Below are positions 46,298-56,326 of a DNA stretch of 64,000 bases, in pieces (the stretch's first letter is position 1; every line of letters begins with the position of its first letter). Made by a program: the position numbers and the translations under genes. The stretch lies in contig NZ_CP022961.1 of NCBI RefSeq assembly GCF_002285795.1, forward strand, positions 124,001 to 188,000, read 5' to 3'. The notes under the pieces are model-generated. The model was not told the DNA's origin. It was given only the letters and a program-made list of their open reading frames with translations, and did not search any database. The DNA comes from Plantactinospora sp. KBS50. Lineage in GTDB: Bacteria; Actinomycetota; Actinomycetes; Mycobacteriales; Micromonosporaceae.

Positions 46298-47119
46298 TCA
46301 GCGGCCCGACTCGGAACCGTGCCCGCCCCCGTGGCCCTCACCATGCTCCCGGAGCGCCTCCGCGGCCCCTGCGGCGCCGGACGCGGCGACCACCGCGACC
46401 GCCTTCGCCCGCCGTCGGGCGCGCCGGTCGCGGAGCATCTCAAGCGCGATGGGCAGGACCGAGATCACGATGATCAGCGCGACGACCGGCAGGATGTACT
46501 TGTCGATGTGGTCGCCGATGGCGTCGTAGATCTGCCGGGCCAGCAGGTAGCCGACCAGCAGGATGCCGTCCACCCACAGCACGGCACCGACGATGTTCCA
46601 CAGCAGGAACTGCCGGGCCGGCATGCCCAGCACGCCGGCCACCGGGTTCAGGAAGGTCCGGACGATCGGAATGAACCGGGCCAGCACCACGGCCTTGGCC
46701 GGTCCGAACTTCTGGAAGTAGTACTCGGCCTTCTCGACGTACTCCTGTTTGAACAGCCGGGAGTTCGGCCGTTCGAACATCCGCCGGCCGTACCGCGCGC
46801 CGAGGAAGTGCCCGAACTGGGCGCCCAGGATCGCGCAGATCGGGCCGCCGATCAGCAGGCCGGCCAGGGAGATCCGGGTCCCGTCGCCGAAGATCGCATC
46901 GGCAACCGACGAGGCGGCCACGCCGGCCAGGAACAGCAGTGAGTCCCCCGGGAAGAAGAACCCGACGAGCAGACCCGTCTCGGCGAAGAGGATCACCCAG
47001 ACGCCGACCAACCCGAAGGTGTGTACCAGATCCTTCGGGTCGAGCGGGTTGAGTGCCAGGTTTTCGGAGAACGCGCGGATGTGCTCGGCGGTGTCCACGG
47101 CCACAAAGGGTACCGGCAT
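46298..47119 (-). CDS. DedA-family membrane protein
   Basis: The 273-residue protein shows the DedA/SNARE-associated Golgi layout: LFAETGLLVGFFFPGDSLLFLAG, GGPICAILGAQFGHFLGARYGRRMFERPNSRLFKQEY, FGPAKAVVLARFIPIVRTFLNPVAGVLGM and ILLVGYLLARQIYD. DedA proteins act as lipid flippases, including undecaprenyl phosphate recyclers, and affect membrane integrity. A His/Gly-rich tail (HGEGHGGGHGSESG) is unusual. The start ATG 47117-47119 gives MPVPF. Confidence 0.92.
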   Translation of the reverse strand: MPVPFVAVDTAEHIRAFSENLALNPLDPKDLVHTFGLVGVWVILFAETGLLVGFFFPGDSLLFLAGVAASSVADAIFGDGTRISLAGLLIGGPICAILGAQFGHFLGARYGRRMFERPNSRLFKQEYVEKAEYYFQKFGPAKAVVLARFIPIVRTFLNPVAGVLGMPARQFLLWNIVGAVLWVDGILLVGYLLARQIYDAIGDHIDKYILPVVALIIVISVLPIALEMLRDRRARRRAKAVAVVAASGAAGAAEALREHGEGHGGGHGSESGR

Positions 47120-47182
47120 CCGGCCGGCTGGCCACCGCGAGTAGCGGCAGCACCCCCGGCCGGGTCAGGGTCCGGCCGGCGG

Positions 47183-47398
47183 CTAGTGGTCGTAGCCGTC
47201 GTCCGAGCCGACCACCCTGGCCTGCTCCATGGCGTCCCAGTCGTCCACCTCAAGACCCCGGTGCGGTACGGCGTCCTCGTCCTCCCGGGGGTCGGCCATC
47301 GTCGCCTGCTCCACGGCGTCGTCGGCCGGAGCCTCCGGATCCCGCTCGTCCGGAACGAGGTGGTCGCCGGGCGCGAAGTCCTCTTCGGGCTGGCTCAT
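47183..47398 (-). CDS. Small acidic hypothetical protein, 71 residues
   Basis: ATG 47396-47398 (MSQPEEDFAPGDHL) follows AAAGGAGGGG. The product is highly acidic, with clusters DERDPEAPADDAVEQ and DEDAVPHRGLEVDDWDAMEQ, and lacks hydrophobic segments. It resembles short acidic actinobacterial proteins but I cannot name the family. It shares direction with the dedA gene and lies 63 bp upstream, so they may be co-transcribed. Confidence 0.6.
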   Translation of the reverse strand: MSQPEEDFAPGDHLVPDERDPEAPADDAVEQATMADPREDEDAVPHRGLEVDDWDAMEQARVVGSDDGYDH

Positions 47399-47566
47399 CG
47401 CCCCTCCTTTGCCGGTCACGGACTGCCACTACACCGTACGGGCTGGTGGGGTCGGCCGCCGGCCGACGCTCCCGCCCGAACCCGTCTCCTGCCCGCGGGC
47501 GGTGGGCGGCAAACCGAGTACGCGAATGGCGGGCCGATGGTCGCGCGCAGGTGCCAGGATGGCAGC

Positions 47567-47950
47567 GTGGGATTCCTGATCCGACTCCTGATCAACGCGA
47601 TCGCGCTCTGGGTCACCACCGTGATCGTGTCCGGGATCGACGTCACGGCGCGTACGGCCGGTGGCCAGGCGGCCACCCTCCTCGTGGTCGCGCTGATCTT
47701 CGGCGTGATCAATGCCGTGCTGAAGCCGATCATCCGGGTGGTCGGCTGCGTCTTCTACATCGTCACGCTGGGGCTGTTCGCGCTGGTCGTGAACGCCCTG
47801 CTGTTCCTGCTCACGGGTTGGGTCGCCGGGCAGTTCGACCTGCCGTTCGTCGTCACCGGCTTCTGGTCGGCATTCTGGGGAGCCATCGTGATGGCGGTGG
47901 TGAGTTGGCTGATCAGCATCGTCATCCCGGACCGGTCCGAACGGTCCTGA
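47567..47950 (+). CDS. YvlD/phage-holin-like four-helix membrane protein
   Basis: The 127-residue protein begins with a hydrophobic helix (GFLIRLLINAIALWVTTVIVSG) and continues with the YvlD pattern FGVINAVLKPIIRVVGCVFYIVTLGLFALVVNALLFLLTGWVAG and a last helix SAFWGAIVMAVVSWLISIVIPDR. These are annotated as 'phage holin family' but are chromosomal and usually not phage-linked; their role is unknown. CAGGAT lies 6 nt before the GTG at 47567, so the gene is probably leaderless. Confidence 0.82.
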   Translation: MGFLIRLLINAIALWVTTVIVSGIDVTARTAGGQAATLLVVALIFGVINAVLKPIIRVVGCVFYIVTLGLFALVVNALLFLLTGWVAGQFDLPFVVTGFWSAFWGAIVMAVVSWLISIVIPDRSERS

Positions 47951-48098
47951 CCCACACCGGCGTGGGACGTAGCCTGGTCGGTTGTCCCCGGTCCGGGCGG
48001 CTACGGGATACTGCCCGCACCGGACAGCGCGGTCAGGCACACAAGCCGAAAGACAGCGGCCCGCCGGGGCCGAGAGCGGTTAGTAAGGAGCGTTCGAG

Positions 48099-49124
48099 AT
48101 GCCCATCGCTACGCCCGAGGTGTACGCGGAGATGCTCGACCGGGCCAAGGCCGGCCGGTACGCGTACCCCGCGATCAACGTGACGTCGTCGCAGACCCTG
48201 AACGCCGCGCTGCGCGGCTTCGCGGACGCCGAGAGCGACGGCATCGTGCAGGTCTCCACGGGTGGCGCCGAGTACCTGTCCGGGCCCACCATCAAGGACA
48301 TGGTGACGGGCGCCGCCGCGTTCGCCGCGTACGCGCACGAGGTGGCCAGGAACTACCCCGTCAACGTCGCCCTGCACACGGACCACTGTCCGAAGGACAA
48401 GCTGGACAAGTTCGTCCGCCCGCTCATGCAGATCTCCAAGGAGCGGGTGGCCCGGGGCGAGGAGCCGCTGTTCCAGTCGCACATGTGGGACGGCTCGGCC
48501 GTGCCGGTGGCGGAGAACCTGGAGATCGCCAGCGAGCTGCTGGACCGGGCCGCCGAGGGCAAGATCGTGCTGGAGATCGAGGTCGGCGTGGTCGGCGGCG
48601 AGGAGGACGGCGTCGAGAACGCCATCAACGAGAAGCTGTACACCACGGTCGAGGACGGCCTGGCCATGGTGGAGGCGCTCGGGCTGGGCGAGAAGGGCCG
48701 CTACATGGCGGCGCTGACCTTCGGCAACGTGCACGGCGTCTACAAGCCCGGCAACGTCAAGCTGCGCCCCGAGGTGCTGAAGAGCATCCAGGAGGCGGTC
48801 GGCGCCAAGTACGGCAAGGAGAAGCCGCTCAGCCTGGTCTTCCACGGCGGGTCCGGCTCGCTGCTGTCGGAGATCCGCGAGGCGCTCGACTACGGCGTGG
48901 TGAAGATGAACATCGACACCGACACCCAGTACTGCTTCACCCGTCCGGTCGCCGACCACATGTTCCGCAACTACGACGGCGTGCTGAAGGTCGACGGCGA
49001 GGTCGGCAACAAGAAGCTGTACGACCCGCGGGTCTGGGGCAAGGCCGCCGAGGCCGGCATGGCCGCCCGGGTGGTCGAGGCGTGCGAGGCGCTCCGCTCG
49101 ACCGGCACCAGGATGGGCAGGTAA
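48099..49124 (+). CDS. fbaA: Class II fructose-bisphosphate aldolase
   Basis: The 341-residue zinc enzyme splits fructose 1,6-bisphosphate in glycolysis and runs in reverse in gluconeogenesis. It has ALHTDHCPKDKLDKF with the catalytic aspartate and zinc ligand, VGVVGGEEDGVENAI, and zinc-binding LTFGNVHGVYKPG and VFHGGSGSL. The C-terminal NIDTDTQYCFTR is the phosphate-binding loop. Start ATG 48099 follows AAGGAG. Monocistronic, ending at a hairpin. Confidence 0.97.
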   Translation: MPIATPEVYAEMLDRAKAGRYAYPAINVTSSQTLNAALRGFADAESDGIVQVSTGGAEYLSGPTIKDMVTGAAAFAAYAHEVARNYPVNVALHTDHCPKDKLDKFVRPLMQISKERVARGEEPLFQSHMWDGSAVPVAENLEIASELLDRAAEGKIVLEIEVGVVGGEEDGVENAINEKLYTTVEDGLAMVEALGLGEKGRYMAALTFGNVHGVYKPGNVKLRPEVLKSIQEAVGAKYGKEKPLSLVFHGGSGSLLSEIREALDYGVVKMNIDTDTQYCFTRPVADHMFRNYDGVLKVDGEVGNKKLYDPRVWGKAAEAGMAARVVEACEALRSTGTRMGR

Positions 49125-49136
49125 CCATCGGCGCAG

Positions 49137-49164
49137 CCCGGCTCCGGCGGTCGCCGGAGTCGGG
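49137..49164 (+). terminator. Hairpin after fbaA
   Basis: CCCGGCTCCGGCG pairs with CGCCGGAGTCGGG (one G-T mismatch) around a tight GT turn, so the effective loop is a few bases larger. It starts 12 nt past the stop. The following 100 bp are very GC-rich with GGGGCCGCCGGG repeats. Confidence 0.7.
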
Positions 49165-49265
49165 TCTCAGCCGGCTCCTCGCGGGATCTCCCGCCCCGCG
49201 CGGGGCCGCCGGGTCCGCGGCCGGGGCCGCCGGGCCGCCGGGTCCGCGCCCGGGGCCGCCGGCTC

Positions 49266-50585
49266 TCAGCCGGCCGTCCGGTCTCCGGTCAGCAGCCGGG
49301 CCGCCTCGGCGACGTCGTCGGTGACGTGGATCAACGCCGTCAGGTCGCCGCCGCGCGCCCGGGCGAGCAGCGGGCGCAGCAGCTCCTCGACCGGCAACGT
49401 CCGGGTCCAGTGCTCCCGGCCGAGGAAGACGTACGGGCCGCTCTCCCCGTCGGTGCCGTAGAACGTCTTGGTCGCCGCCTGGAACACCTCCTGCACGGTG
49501 CCGGCCTCGCCGGGGGCGAACACGATGCCGCCGCGGGCCAGCCGCAGGATGGTGTCCTCGCGGATGGCGTTCGAGAAGTACTTGGCGATCCGCCCGGCGA
49601 ACAGGTTGGCCGGCTCGTGCCCGTACAGCCAGGTCGGGATCGCCAGGCCGCCGCGCCGCGCCCAGTCCGTCGCCGGCACCCCGCCGGGTCCCGGTACGAC
49701 GTCGGGTCCCGGTACGACGTCGGCTGCGCCCCACGGCCCCGGCCGGTCCGCGGCTACGCGCCCGGACCGCGTACGCGGCACCGGCAGCGCGAGCCGGCCC
49801 GGAAAGCGTTCCCGGACCGCCAACGCCGCCGCCGTGTACGGGGTGTGGTCGGCGAAGTCGGGCGCGGCGGCCAGCAGTTCGATCGCCGCGGTCAGGTCGT
49901 CGGCCGACCGGTCGGCCAGGTACGCGCCCAGGTTGGCCGCCTCCATCACCCCGGGGCCGCCGCCGGTCACCACCAACCGGCCGGCCCGGGCCAGCGCCCG
50001 GCCGAGCGTCGCGGCCATCCGGTACGCCGGTGCACCCCGCCGCACGGCATGACCGCCCATGATCCCCACCACCGAACCCGGGCCGTGCACGGTCAGCCAG
50101 TTGCGGGTGGCGTCGGCGAGCGCGTTGTCGATGCCGTGGTCGTGCAGCCGCTGGGCCAGCGCCTCCCGGATCTGCGGCAGCGCGCCGCCGGTGGCGCGGA
50201 AGTGCTCGTACACCCGGGTGTCGTACATCCCGGCGAAGCCGCCCTCGGCGAAGCCGGCGGTGAGGTCCTCGGCGGTGTAGAGCCGGGCCGGCTGGGTCGG
50301 GTAGGGGACGTCGAGGAACGGCGGCACCACGTGCGCGCCGCGCCGGACGATCGCCGCCTCGACCTCGGGGTCGGCGAACCGGCAGCCGACGAAGAGGGCG
50401 TCGGTGACATCGACGCCGGACAGGTCCGGCGCGGGGTCGTCCAACCGGAGACCCTGCACTGTCAGCCCGGCCAGGCTGCCGGCCCGCAGGTGCGGTTCGA
50501 GTTCCGCCCGGGACTCGATCTCGGTCGGGGAGGTGTCGTGCGGTTCGACGACATCGGGCGGCGGCGGGCTGGGCACGCCGCACAT
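49266..50585 (-). CDS. LOG-family Rossmann-fold nucleotide-binding protein with N-terminal extension
   Basis: The 439-residue protein has a 130-residue N-terminal region, then LOG core elements: VVGIMGGHAVRRG, LVVTGGGPGVMEAANLGAYLA and FAPGEAGTVQEVFQA. LOG enzymes are nucleotide 5'-monophosphate nucleosidases, but the usual second Gly of PGGxGTxxE is Glu here. The N-terminal part has VDVTDALFVGCRFADPEVEAAI, unlike standard LOGs. Starts at ATG 50583-50585 or the ATG three bases upstream. An 18-bp direct repeat (49685-49720) codes a Pro-Gly-rich insert. Convergent with fbaA. Confidence 0.83.
   Translation of the reverse strand: MCGVPSPPPPDVVEPHDTSPTEIESRAELEPHLRAGSLAGLTVQGLRLDDPAPDLSGVDVTDALFVGCRFADPEVEAAIVRRGAHVVPPFLDVPYPTQPARLYTAEDLTAGFAEGGFAGMYDTRVYEHFRATGGALPQIREALAQRLHDHGIDNALADATRNWLTVHGPGSVVGIMGGHAVRRGAPAYRMAATLGRALARAGRLVVTGGGPGVMEAANLGAYLADRSADDLTAAIELLAAAPDFADHTPYTAAALAVRERFPGRLALPVPRTRSGRVAADRPGPWGAADVVPGPDVVPGPGGVPATDWARRGGLAIPTWLYGHEPANLFAGRIAKYFSNAIREDTILRLARGGIVFAPGEAGTVQEVFQAATKTFYGTDGESGPYVFLGREHWTRTLPVEELLRPLLARARGGDLTALIHVTDDVAEAARLLTGDRTAG
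49685..49720. repeat. 18-bp direct repeat, two copies, inside the LOG gene
   Basis: GGGTCCCGGTACGACGTC occurs twice in tandem. In the LOG reading frame it codes VVPGPD-VVPGPG, an in-frame duplication of six residues. Confidence 0.8.
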
Positions 50586-50896
50586 CATGCCGGGTGCGTG
50601 CCCGGCCCACCGGCTCGGGCCCGCGCCGCGCGCGGCGGCGGCGCGGCCTGCCCGGACGCCTCCGGGCGCGGCACGCCCGACGCGCTTCGGGCGCCGCGGG
50701 CCGGACACGGCGAGAGCCCAGCGAGGTGATCGCCGGGCTCTCTCTGCCGGTTCCTGGGGAGGCTCCGGACCCCCAGTTGTAGTGCAGACCACGTCCGCGC
50801 GCACCAGCCTTACCGGGTGGACCTTCTGGGCCGTTCGGTCAACCCGCACCCCGGCCCCGCTGTTCCTCCGCCATCCGGAGCGGGTTGAATGGGCCG
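50586..50896. other. Divergent intergenic region of 311 bp with hairpin
   Basis: The gap lies between the LOG gene (leftward) and the DUF3151 gene (rightward). It holds one strong hairpin: GAGAGCCC (50712-50719) and GCGA (50721-50724) pair with TCGC (50730-50733) and GGGCTCTC (50735-50742), with one A-C mismatch and a GGTGA loop. The rest is plain GC-rich sequence without coding potential. The hairpin could end transcripts entering the region or act in a 5' leader. Confidence 0.5.
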
Positions 50897-51325
50897 ATGC
50901 AGAACCTCTTGCCAGAGCCGCCGGCCACCCTCCTGCCCAGCGACGAGGCCGCCGAGGCGGCGCTCGCCGAGGCCGGCCAGCAGAACACCGACGAGGCGTA
51001 CGCCGCCGCGGCCGGAAACTTCCCGACCTCCAGCGCCGCCTGGGCGGCCCTTGCCGCGCGGGCCGTCGCCGAGGGCCAGGTGGTCACCGCGTACGCCTAC
51101 GCGCGTACCGGCTACCACCGCGGGCTGGACCAACTGCGCCGCAACGGCTGGAAGGGCCACGGCCCGGTGCCCTGGTCGCACGGGCCGAACCGGGGGTTCC
51201 TGCGCTGCCTCTACCTGCTCTCCCGGACCGCCGGGGAGATCGGCGAGTCCGACGAGGCGGCCCGGTGTGCCCAGTTCCTCCGGGACTGCGACCCGGCGGC
51301 CGGGGACGCCCTGGCCGGTAGCTAG
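50897..51325 (+). CDS. DUF3151 domain protein
   Basis: The 142-residue soluble helical protein (MQNLLPEPPATLLPSDEAAEAAL) is built of TPR-like helices: DEAYAAAAGNFPTSSAAWAALAARAVAEG, VTAYAYARTGYHRGLDQLRRNGWKGHGPVPWSHGPNRGFLRCLYLLSRTA. DUF3151 is widely conserved in actinobacteria; its function is unknown. TTGAAT (50885-50890) lies 6 nt before the ATG, with no ribosome site, suggesting a leaderless message. Confidence 0.9.
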   Translation: MQNLLPEPPATLLPSDEAAEAALAEAGQQNTDEAYAAAAGNFPTSSAAWAALAARAVAEGQVVTAYAYARTGYHRGLDQLRRNGWKGHGPVPWSHGPNRGFLRCLYLLSRTAGEIGESDEAARCAQFLRDCDPAAGDALAGS

Positions 51326-51340
51326 GGCCGGGTCTGTGCT

Positions 51341-53716
51341 CTAGAGGCCCTCGGCCACCGCCGCCGCGATCTTCAGCCACGCGTCCCGGCTGGCGGCCGA
51401 GAGCTGCCCGTACCGCATCGGCTCGCCGGTGTCGATGAGCCGCTCGTACGGGGCCAGCAGCACCGCCCGGGTACGCGCCGCGAAGTGCCGCTCGATGGCC
51501 GGCAGGTCGATCTCCTTGCGTGACGGTGGCATGGACACCACCGTCACGGCCTGCCGGACCAGCCGATGCCGCCCGCTCTGCTCCAGGTGGTCCAGCATCC
51601 GGGCCGCCGTCTCGGCGGAGTCGTTACGGGCGGACATCGTGATCAGCAACTGGTCGGTGGCGTCGATGGCGGCCTGCCAGTTCTGCGCCCGGACGTTGTT
51701 GCCGGTGTCCACGAAGATCAGCTTGTAGAACCGGCTGACCACCTCGCGGATCTCGCCGAACGCCCGGGCCGTGAGCATCTCGCCGCCGGTGGCCGACTCG
51801 TCCGAGGCCAGCACGTCGAACATGCCCTCACCCTGCGCGCGGACGTACTGGGAGAGGTCCCCGATCCGGCCGTACGCGCCCTGGAACTGGCCCAGGTCGC
51901 GCAGCAGATCGCGCACCGTACGCGAGTGGAAGTCCTGCTGCGCCCGCATCCCCAGGGTGCCCTGGGTCTCGTTGTTGTCCCAGGCCAGCACGTACCCGCC
52001 ACGCTTCTGGCCGAAGGTCATCGCCAGCAGCAGGATCGCCACCGTCTTGCCGGCGCCGCCCTTCGGGTTGACCACGGTGACCTGTCGCAGGCCGCCGAAG
52101 TTGCGGCGGACCATCTCGACGTCGTGCTTCATCTCCTGCTCGTGCCGGCTCGGGGCGAGTCGGACCAGGCCCAGCTTGTTGACGGCCGCCCGGACCCCGG
52201 TGGTGGCCACCGGGTCGGCCGGCCGGACGGCCCGGCGCTGGGCGAACTCCTCGGCCGTGGGTACCGACGAGTCCGGCGCCCACGCCCCGTCGTCGTACTC
52301 GGAAGCGCCGGCGGCGGCCGGGTAGCCCGGCTGGCCGGCGTCCGGGGCCGGATACCCGGGCTGCGGATACCCGGGCTGCGGATATCCGGTCGGCGGGGCC
52401 GGGTAGCCGGTCGGCGGGGCGGGATATCCCGGCGGTGGGTAGCCCTGCTGTGGTTGCCCCGGCTGCGGTTGGCCGGGTGCCCAGCCCTGCTGCGGTGGCG
52501 CCCAGGTCGGCGGCTGCGGCGGGTAGGGCACCGGGTGCCCCGGGTCCCGCTCCTGGCCGGCGTACGGCGCGGGCGGGCTCTCGACCATCGGCGGCCGGGG
52601 CACGGGCGGCAGCGGCTGGATCGGCGCGGCCCAGGTCGGCTGGCCCGGCGGGTTGCCCTGGCCGGCGTGCTCCGGTCGGTCGGCCCGGGCCGGCTCACCC
52701 GGCCAGGGGGCCGGGGCGGAGGCATCGTCGCCCTCCCACGAGGTGAACTCGGGGGGCGGGGTGGCGGGAGTGGACGACTGCGGACGTACCGGCGGCTGCG
52801 CCCACGGCGAGGCGGCCTCGCCGGTCCGCGCGGCGCCCGGGGAGACGCTGCCCGGCGTGACCTCCGGCGGGATGAGCCCGCCCGGTCCGCTCACCGGCGC
52901 CGTCGCGATGTCGTCCATCCCGAACGGCTCGTTCAGGTCGACGTTTCCGGAGCGGTTGCCGCCAAGGCCGTCGGCCGCGCCGGCCTCGTCACCGGCGTCG
53001 GCGGTCTCCGCCGGGGTGGCGGGCGGGTCGAACCGGTCCGCCGCAACGTTCTCCGCCGGTGCCGTACGCCCGGCCGCCGGGCCGAGTTTGACCGATCCCA
53101 CCGCGCCCGGACCCGTGGGCGTCGGCCGGGCCGATCCGGCGGCGCCCTCGCCGGTGCCGCCGGAGCCGGTCGGGCCGGCATCGGGGCCGGTCGGGCCGGC
53201 ATCGGGGCCGGTCGGGCCGGCGTCGGGGCCGGTCGGGTCGGCGTCCGGGCCGGTCGGGTCGGCGTCCGGGCCGGTCCCAACGTCCCGCGGCGCGATGACC
53301 GGCCACGCCCGGGTCGGCTCGGCCGGCACGCCCGTGCCGTACGGAGCGGTGGATGGATCGGCGGAAACCGGAGCCACCGGTTGCGCGGCGACCCACGGTG
53401 GTAGCGGCTGGGTGGTCGCCCAGGAATCGGCCGGCTGCGCCGGGTCCCGACCCGCACCATCGGCGGGCGGTGCGCCGGGGTGCGCCGGCTCGACATCCTG
53501 CCGCGCCGGCGGCGCCTGCTGGAGCCAGGCCGGCACGGGCGGCGAGCCGGCCTGCGGCATCGCGGCGGTCGGGGGCTCGGCCACCGGGGGAGCGTTCCGC
53601 GCCACGTCCCGGGCCTCCGGATCGGTCTCCTCCTCCGGCGGCCAGAACGGCTCGCCGACCCGTCGAGGTCCCGACCCGCCCTGGCCGGGTACGTACACCC
53701 TGTCGTCGTGCGCCAC
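51341..53716 (-). CDS. ParA/MinD-like ATPase with long Pro-rich N-terminus
   Basis: The 791-residue protein has about 530 disordered residues rich in Pro, Ala, Gln and Tyr, then a ParA-type ATPase: deviant Walker A VVNPKGGAGKTVAILL (about 550-558), a LAWDNNETQGTLGMRA segment, and FVDTGNN, VVSMPPSRKEID. The layout resembles EspI and related type VII or cell-wall-linked ATPases of actinobacteria, but no ESX genes are near. Repeats are visible in the tail (GPDADPTGPDAGPTG and YPQPGYPQPGYP). GTG 53714-53716 is favoured by the GGGGGAGGT just upstream. It follows the DAGK-like gene by 69 bp. Confidence 0.83.
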   Translation of the reverse strand: MAHDDRVYVPGQGGSGPRRVGEPFWPPEEETDPEARDVARNAPPVAEPPTAAMPQAGSPPVPAWLQQAPPARQDVEPAHPGAPPADGAGRDPAQPADSWATTQPLPPWVAAQPVAPVSADPSTAPYGTGVPAEPTRAWPVIAPRDVGTGPDADPTGPDADPTGPDAGPTGPDAGPTGPDAGPTGSGGTGEGAAGSARPTPTGPGAVGSVKLGPAAGRTAPAENVAADRFDPPATPAETADAGDEAGAADGLGGNRSGNVDLNEPFGMDDIATAPVSGPGGLIPPEVTPGSVSPGAARTGEAASPWAQPPVRPQSSTPATPPPEFTSWEGDDASAPAPWPGEPARADRPEHAGQGNPPGQPTWAAPIQPLPPVPRPPMVESPPAPYAGQERDPGHPVPYPPQPPTWAPPQQGWAPGQPQPGQPQQGYPPPGYPAPPTGYPAPPTGYPQPGYPQPGYPAPDAGQPGYPAAAGASEYDDGAWAPDSSVPTAEEFAQRRAVRPADPVATTGVRAAVNKLGLVRLAPSRHEQEMKHDVEMVRRNFGGLRQVTVVNPKGGAGKTVAILLLAMTFGQKRGGYVLAWDNNETQGTLGMRAQQDFHSRTVRDLLRDLGQFQGAYGRIGDLSQYVRAQGEGMFDVLASDESATGGEMLTARAFGEIREVVSRFYKLIFVDTGNNVRAQNWQAAIDATDQLLITMSARNDSAETAARMLDHLEQSGRHRLVRQAVTVVSMPPSRKEIDLPAIERHFAARTRAVLLAPYERLIDTGEPMRYGQLSAASRDAWLKIAAAVAEGL
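53165..53273 (-). repeat. In-gene tandem repeats coding TGPDAGP/TGPDADP
   Basis: About seven near-identical 18-bp units (CCGGTCGGGCCGGCATCG-like) code GPDADPT/GPDAGPT in the disordered tail of the ParA-like protein. Some units differ by one substitution, which points to recent expansion. Confidence 0.75.
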
Positions 53717-53785
53717 GGATACCTCCCCCATCTCCATGCCGAGGATATGCCCGCCGGACAGCCCGGCACGATCACGGTCGATCGG

Positions 53786-54877
53786 CTACCCGACCCCGTC
53801 CGGGTCGAAAACCGCCCACGCCCCCGGCTCGACCCACCACGACCGCTTCCGGGTCAGTTCACCGGCGACGCCGTCGTCCAGGTAGGGCACCCGCTCGGTG
53901 CGCGGGTTGATCGCCACGGCCCGGCCCCGGCCGCGCCGGATCTCCAGCCGCACCCGGCGGCGCCGGGTCCAGCCGGAGCGCGTCAGCACCGGCACCGCCA
54001 CCGCGACCTCCACCAGCCCGTCCGCCGGGTCCGCCCCGCGCAGCAGCGGCGCCCCCTCCACCTCGGCGTACCCGCCGGCGTTGCCGACCACGCAGGCCAG
54101 CACGCCCTCGTCGCCGGTGGACAGCACCGTGCCGTCCACCTCGACCCGACCCTGCCACGGGCGGGGAGCACCGGTCTCGTCGGCGCCACCGATCAAAGCG
54201 CCGTCCAGGGTCACCGAGCCGCCGTCGTTGCGCAGCAGGTCCAGCCGGCGTACCCGGCCGGCGAGCACCGCGCGGGCCACCTCCGCCGGGGTCCTGGGCA
54301 GACCGAGCTGGGCGATCAGGTCGGCCGGTCGGGATCCCGTCGCCCGCGCCGGCTCCAGCGGAAGCAGCCCGATGGCCGGCAGGTCCGCAACGGTGCGGTT
54401 GCCGGCCAGATCCGCGGGCCGCCGGCTGGGCGGCGGGGCGTACCGGCGGACCAGCCGGCGCAGCACGGCCCGCAACTGGCCGTCGCTCGCCGCGGCAACG
54501 ACCAGCCGGGTCTTGCCGTCGTCGTCCGGCCAGGCGAGCCCGTCCGCCCGGGGCGGACCGTCCAGCCGGGCGAGTACCGCGTCGATCTCGGCGTCCGACC
54601 GGGCGGTCACCGTGCTCACCCGGGCGCCCGCCGCGCTGAGCGCGTCGGCGCAGGCCAGCACGGGTACCCGCGGGGCGTCGGCGCAGGCGTCACCGGTGCC
54701 CGGCCCGGCGGCGCAGGCGTCGTCGGCGCCGGCCGGGTGCGGGTCGCCGGCCCGTGCGTCGGCCGCGCCGGTACGCGGGTCGACCTCGCCGGTCCCGGCG
54801 CCGCAACAGACCCCGCTGCCGCAGCCGCCCGGCGCCGGGCGATCGGAGCCCAGGGCGAGCAGCACCACGTCGTACAC
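53786..54877 (-). CDS. Protein with diacylglycerol-kinase-like C-terminal domain
   Basis: The 363-residue product (MYDVVLLALGSDRPAPGGCGSGVCC) has a Cys-rich, Gly/Ala-rich N-terminal insert (five to six Cys before residue 80) and a longer C-terminal part: VNAGGYAEVEGAPLLRGADPADGLVEVAVAVPVLTRSG, NPRTERVPYLDDGVAG. The last part resembles the second domain of DAG/lipid kinases. The nucleotide-binding half is replaced by a different region (VLARLDGPPRADGLAWPDDDGKTRLVVAAASDGQLRAVLRRLVRRYAPPPSRRPADL), so catalysis is uncertain. TAGGAGG precedes the start. It forms an operon with the ParA-like gene. Confidence 0.6.
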   Translation of the reverse strand: MYDVVLLALGSDRPAPGGCGSGVCCGAGTGEVDPRTGAADARAGDPHPAGADDACAAGPGTGDACADAPRVPVLACADALSAAGARVSTVTARSDAEIDAVLARLDGPPRADGLAWPDDDGKTRLVVAAASDGQLRAVLRRLVRRYAPPPSRRPADLAGNRTVADLPAIGLLPLEPARATGSRPADLIAQLGLPRTPAEVARAVLAGRVRRLDLLRNDGGSVTLDGALIGGADETGAPRPWQGRVEVDGTVLSTGDEGVLACVVGNAGGYAEVEGAPLLRGADPADGLVEVAVAVPVLTRSGWTRRRRVRLEIRRGRGRAVAINPRTERVPYLDDGVAGELTRKRSWWVEPGAWAVFDPDGVG

Positions 54878-54938
54878 GGCCGAGGGCCTCCTACCTGTTG
54901 GTCCGGCCCGTGCGGCTCAGACCCTCACTAGTTGTTAA

Positions 54939-56297
<1,359 letters not shown>

Positions 56298-56326
56298 CCG
56301 CCGCCCCGCCGCCCCGCCGCGGCACT

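Noticed and set aside
47567-47950. Prophage holin
   Set aside because: The YvlD-like protein carries the holin label by family name only; no lysin, capsid or integrase gene lies nearby.
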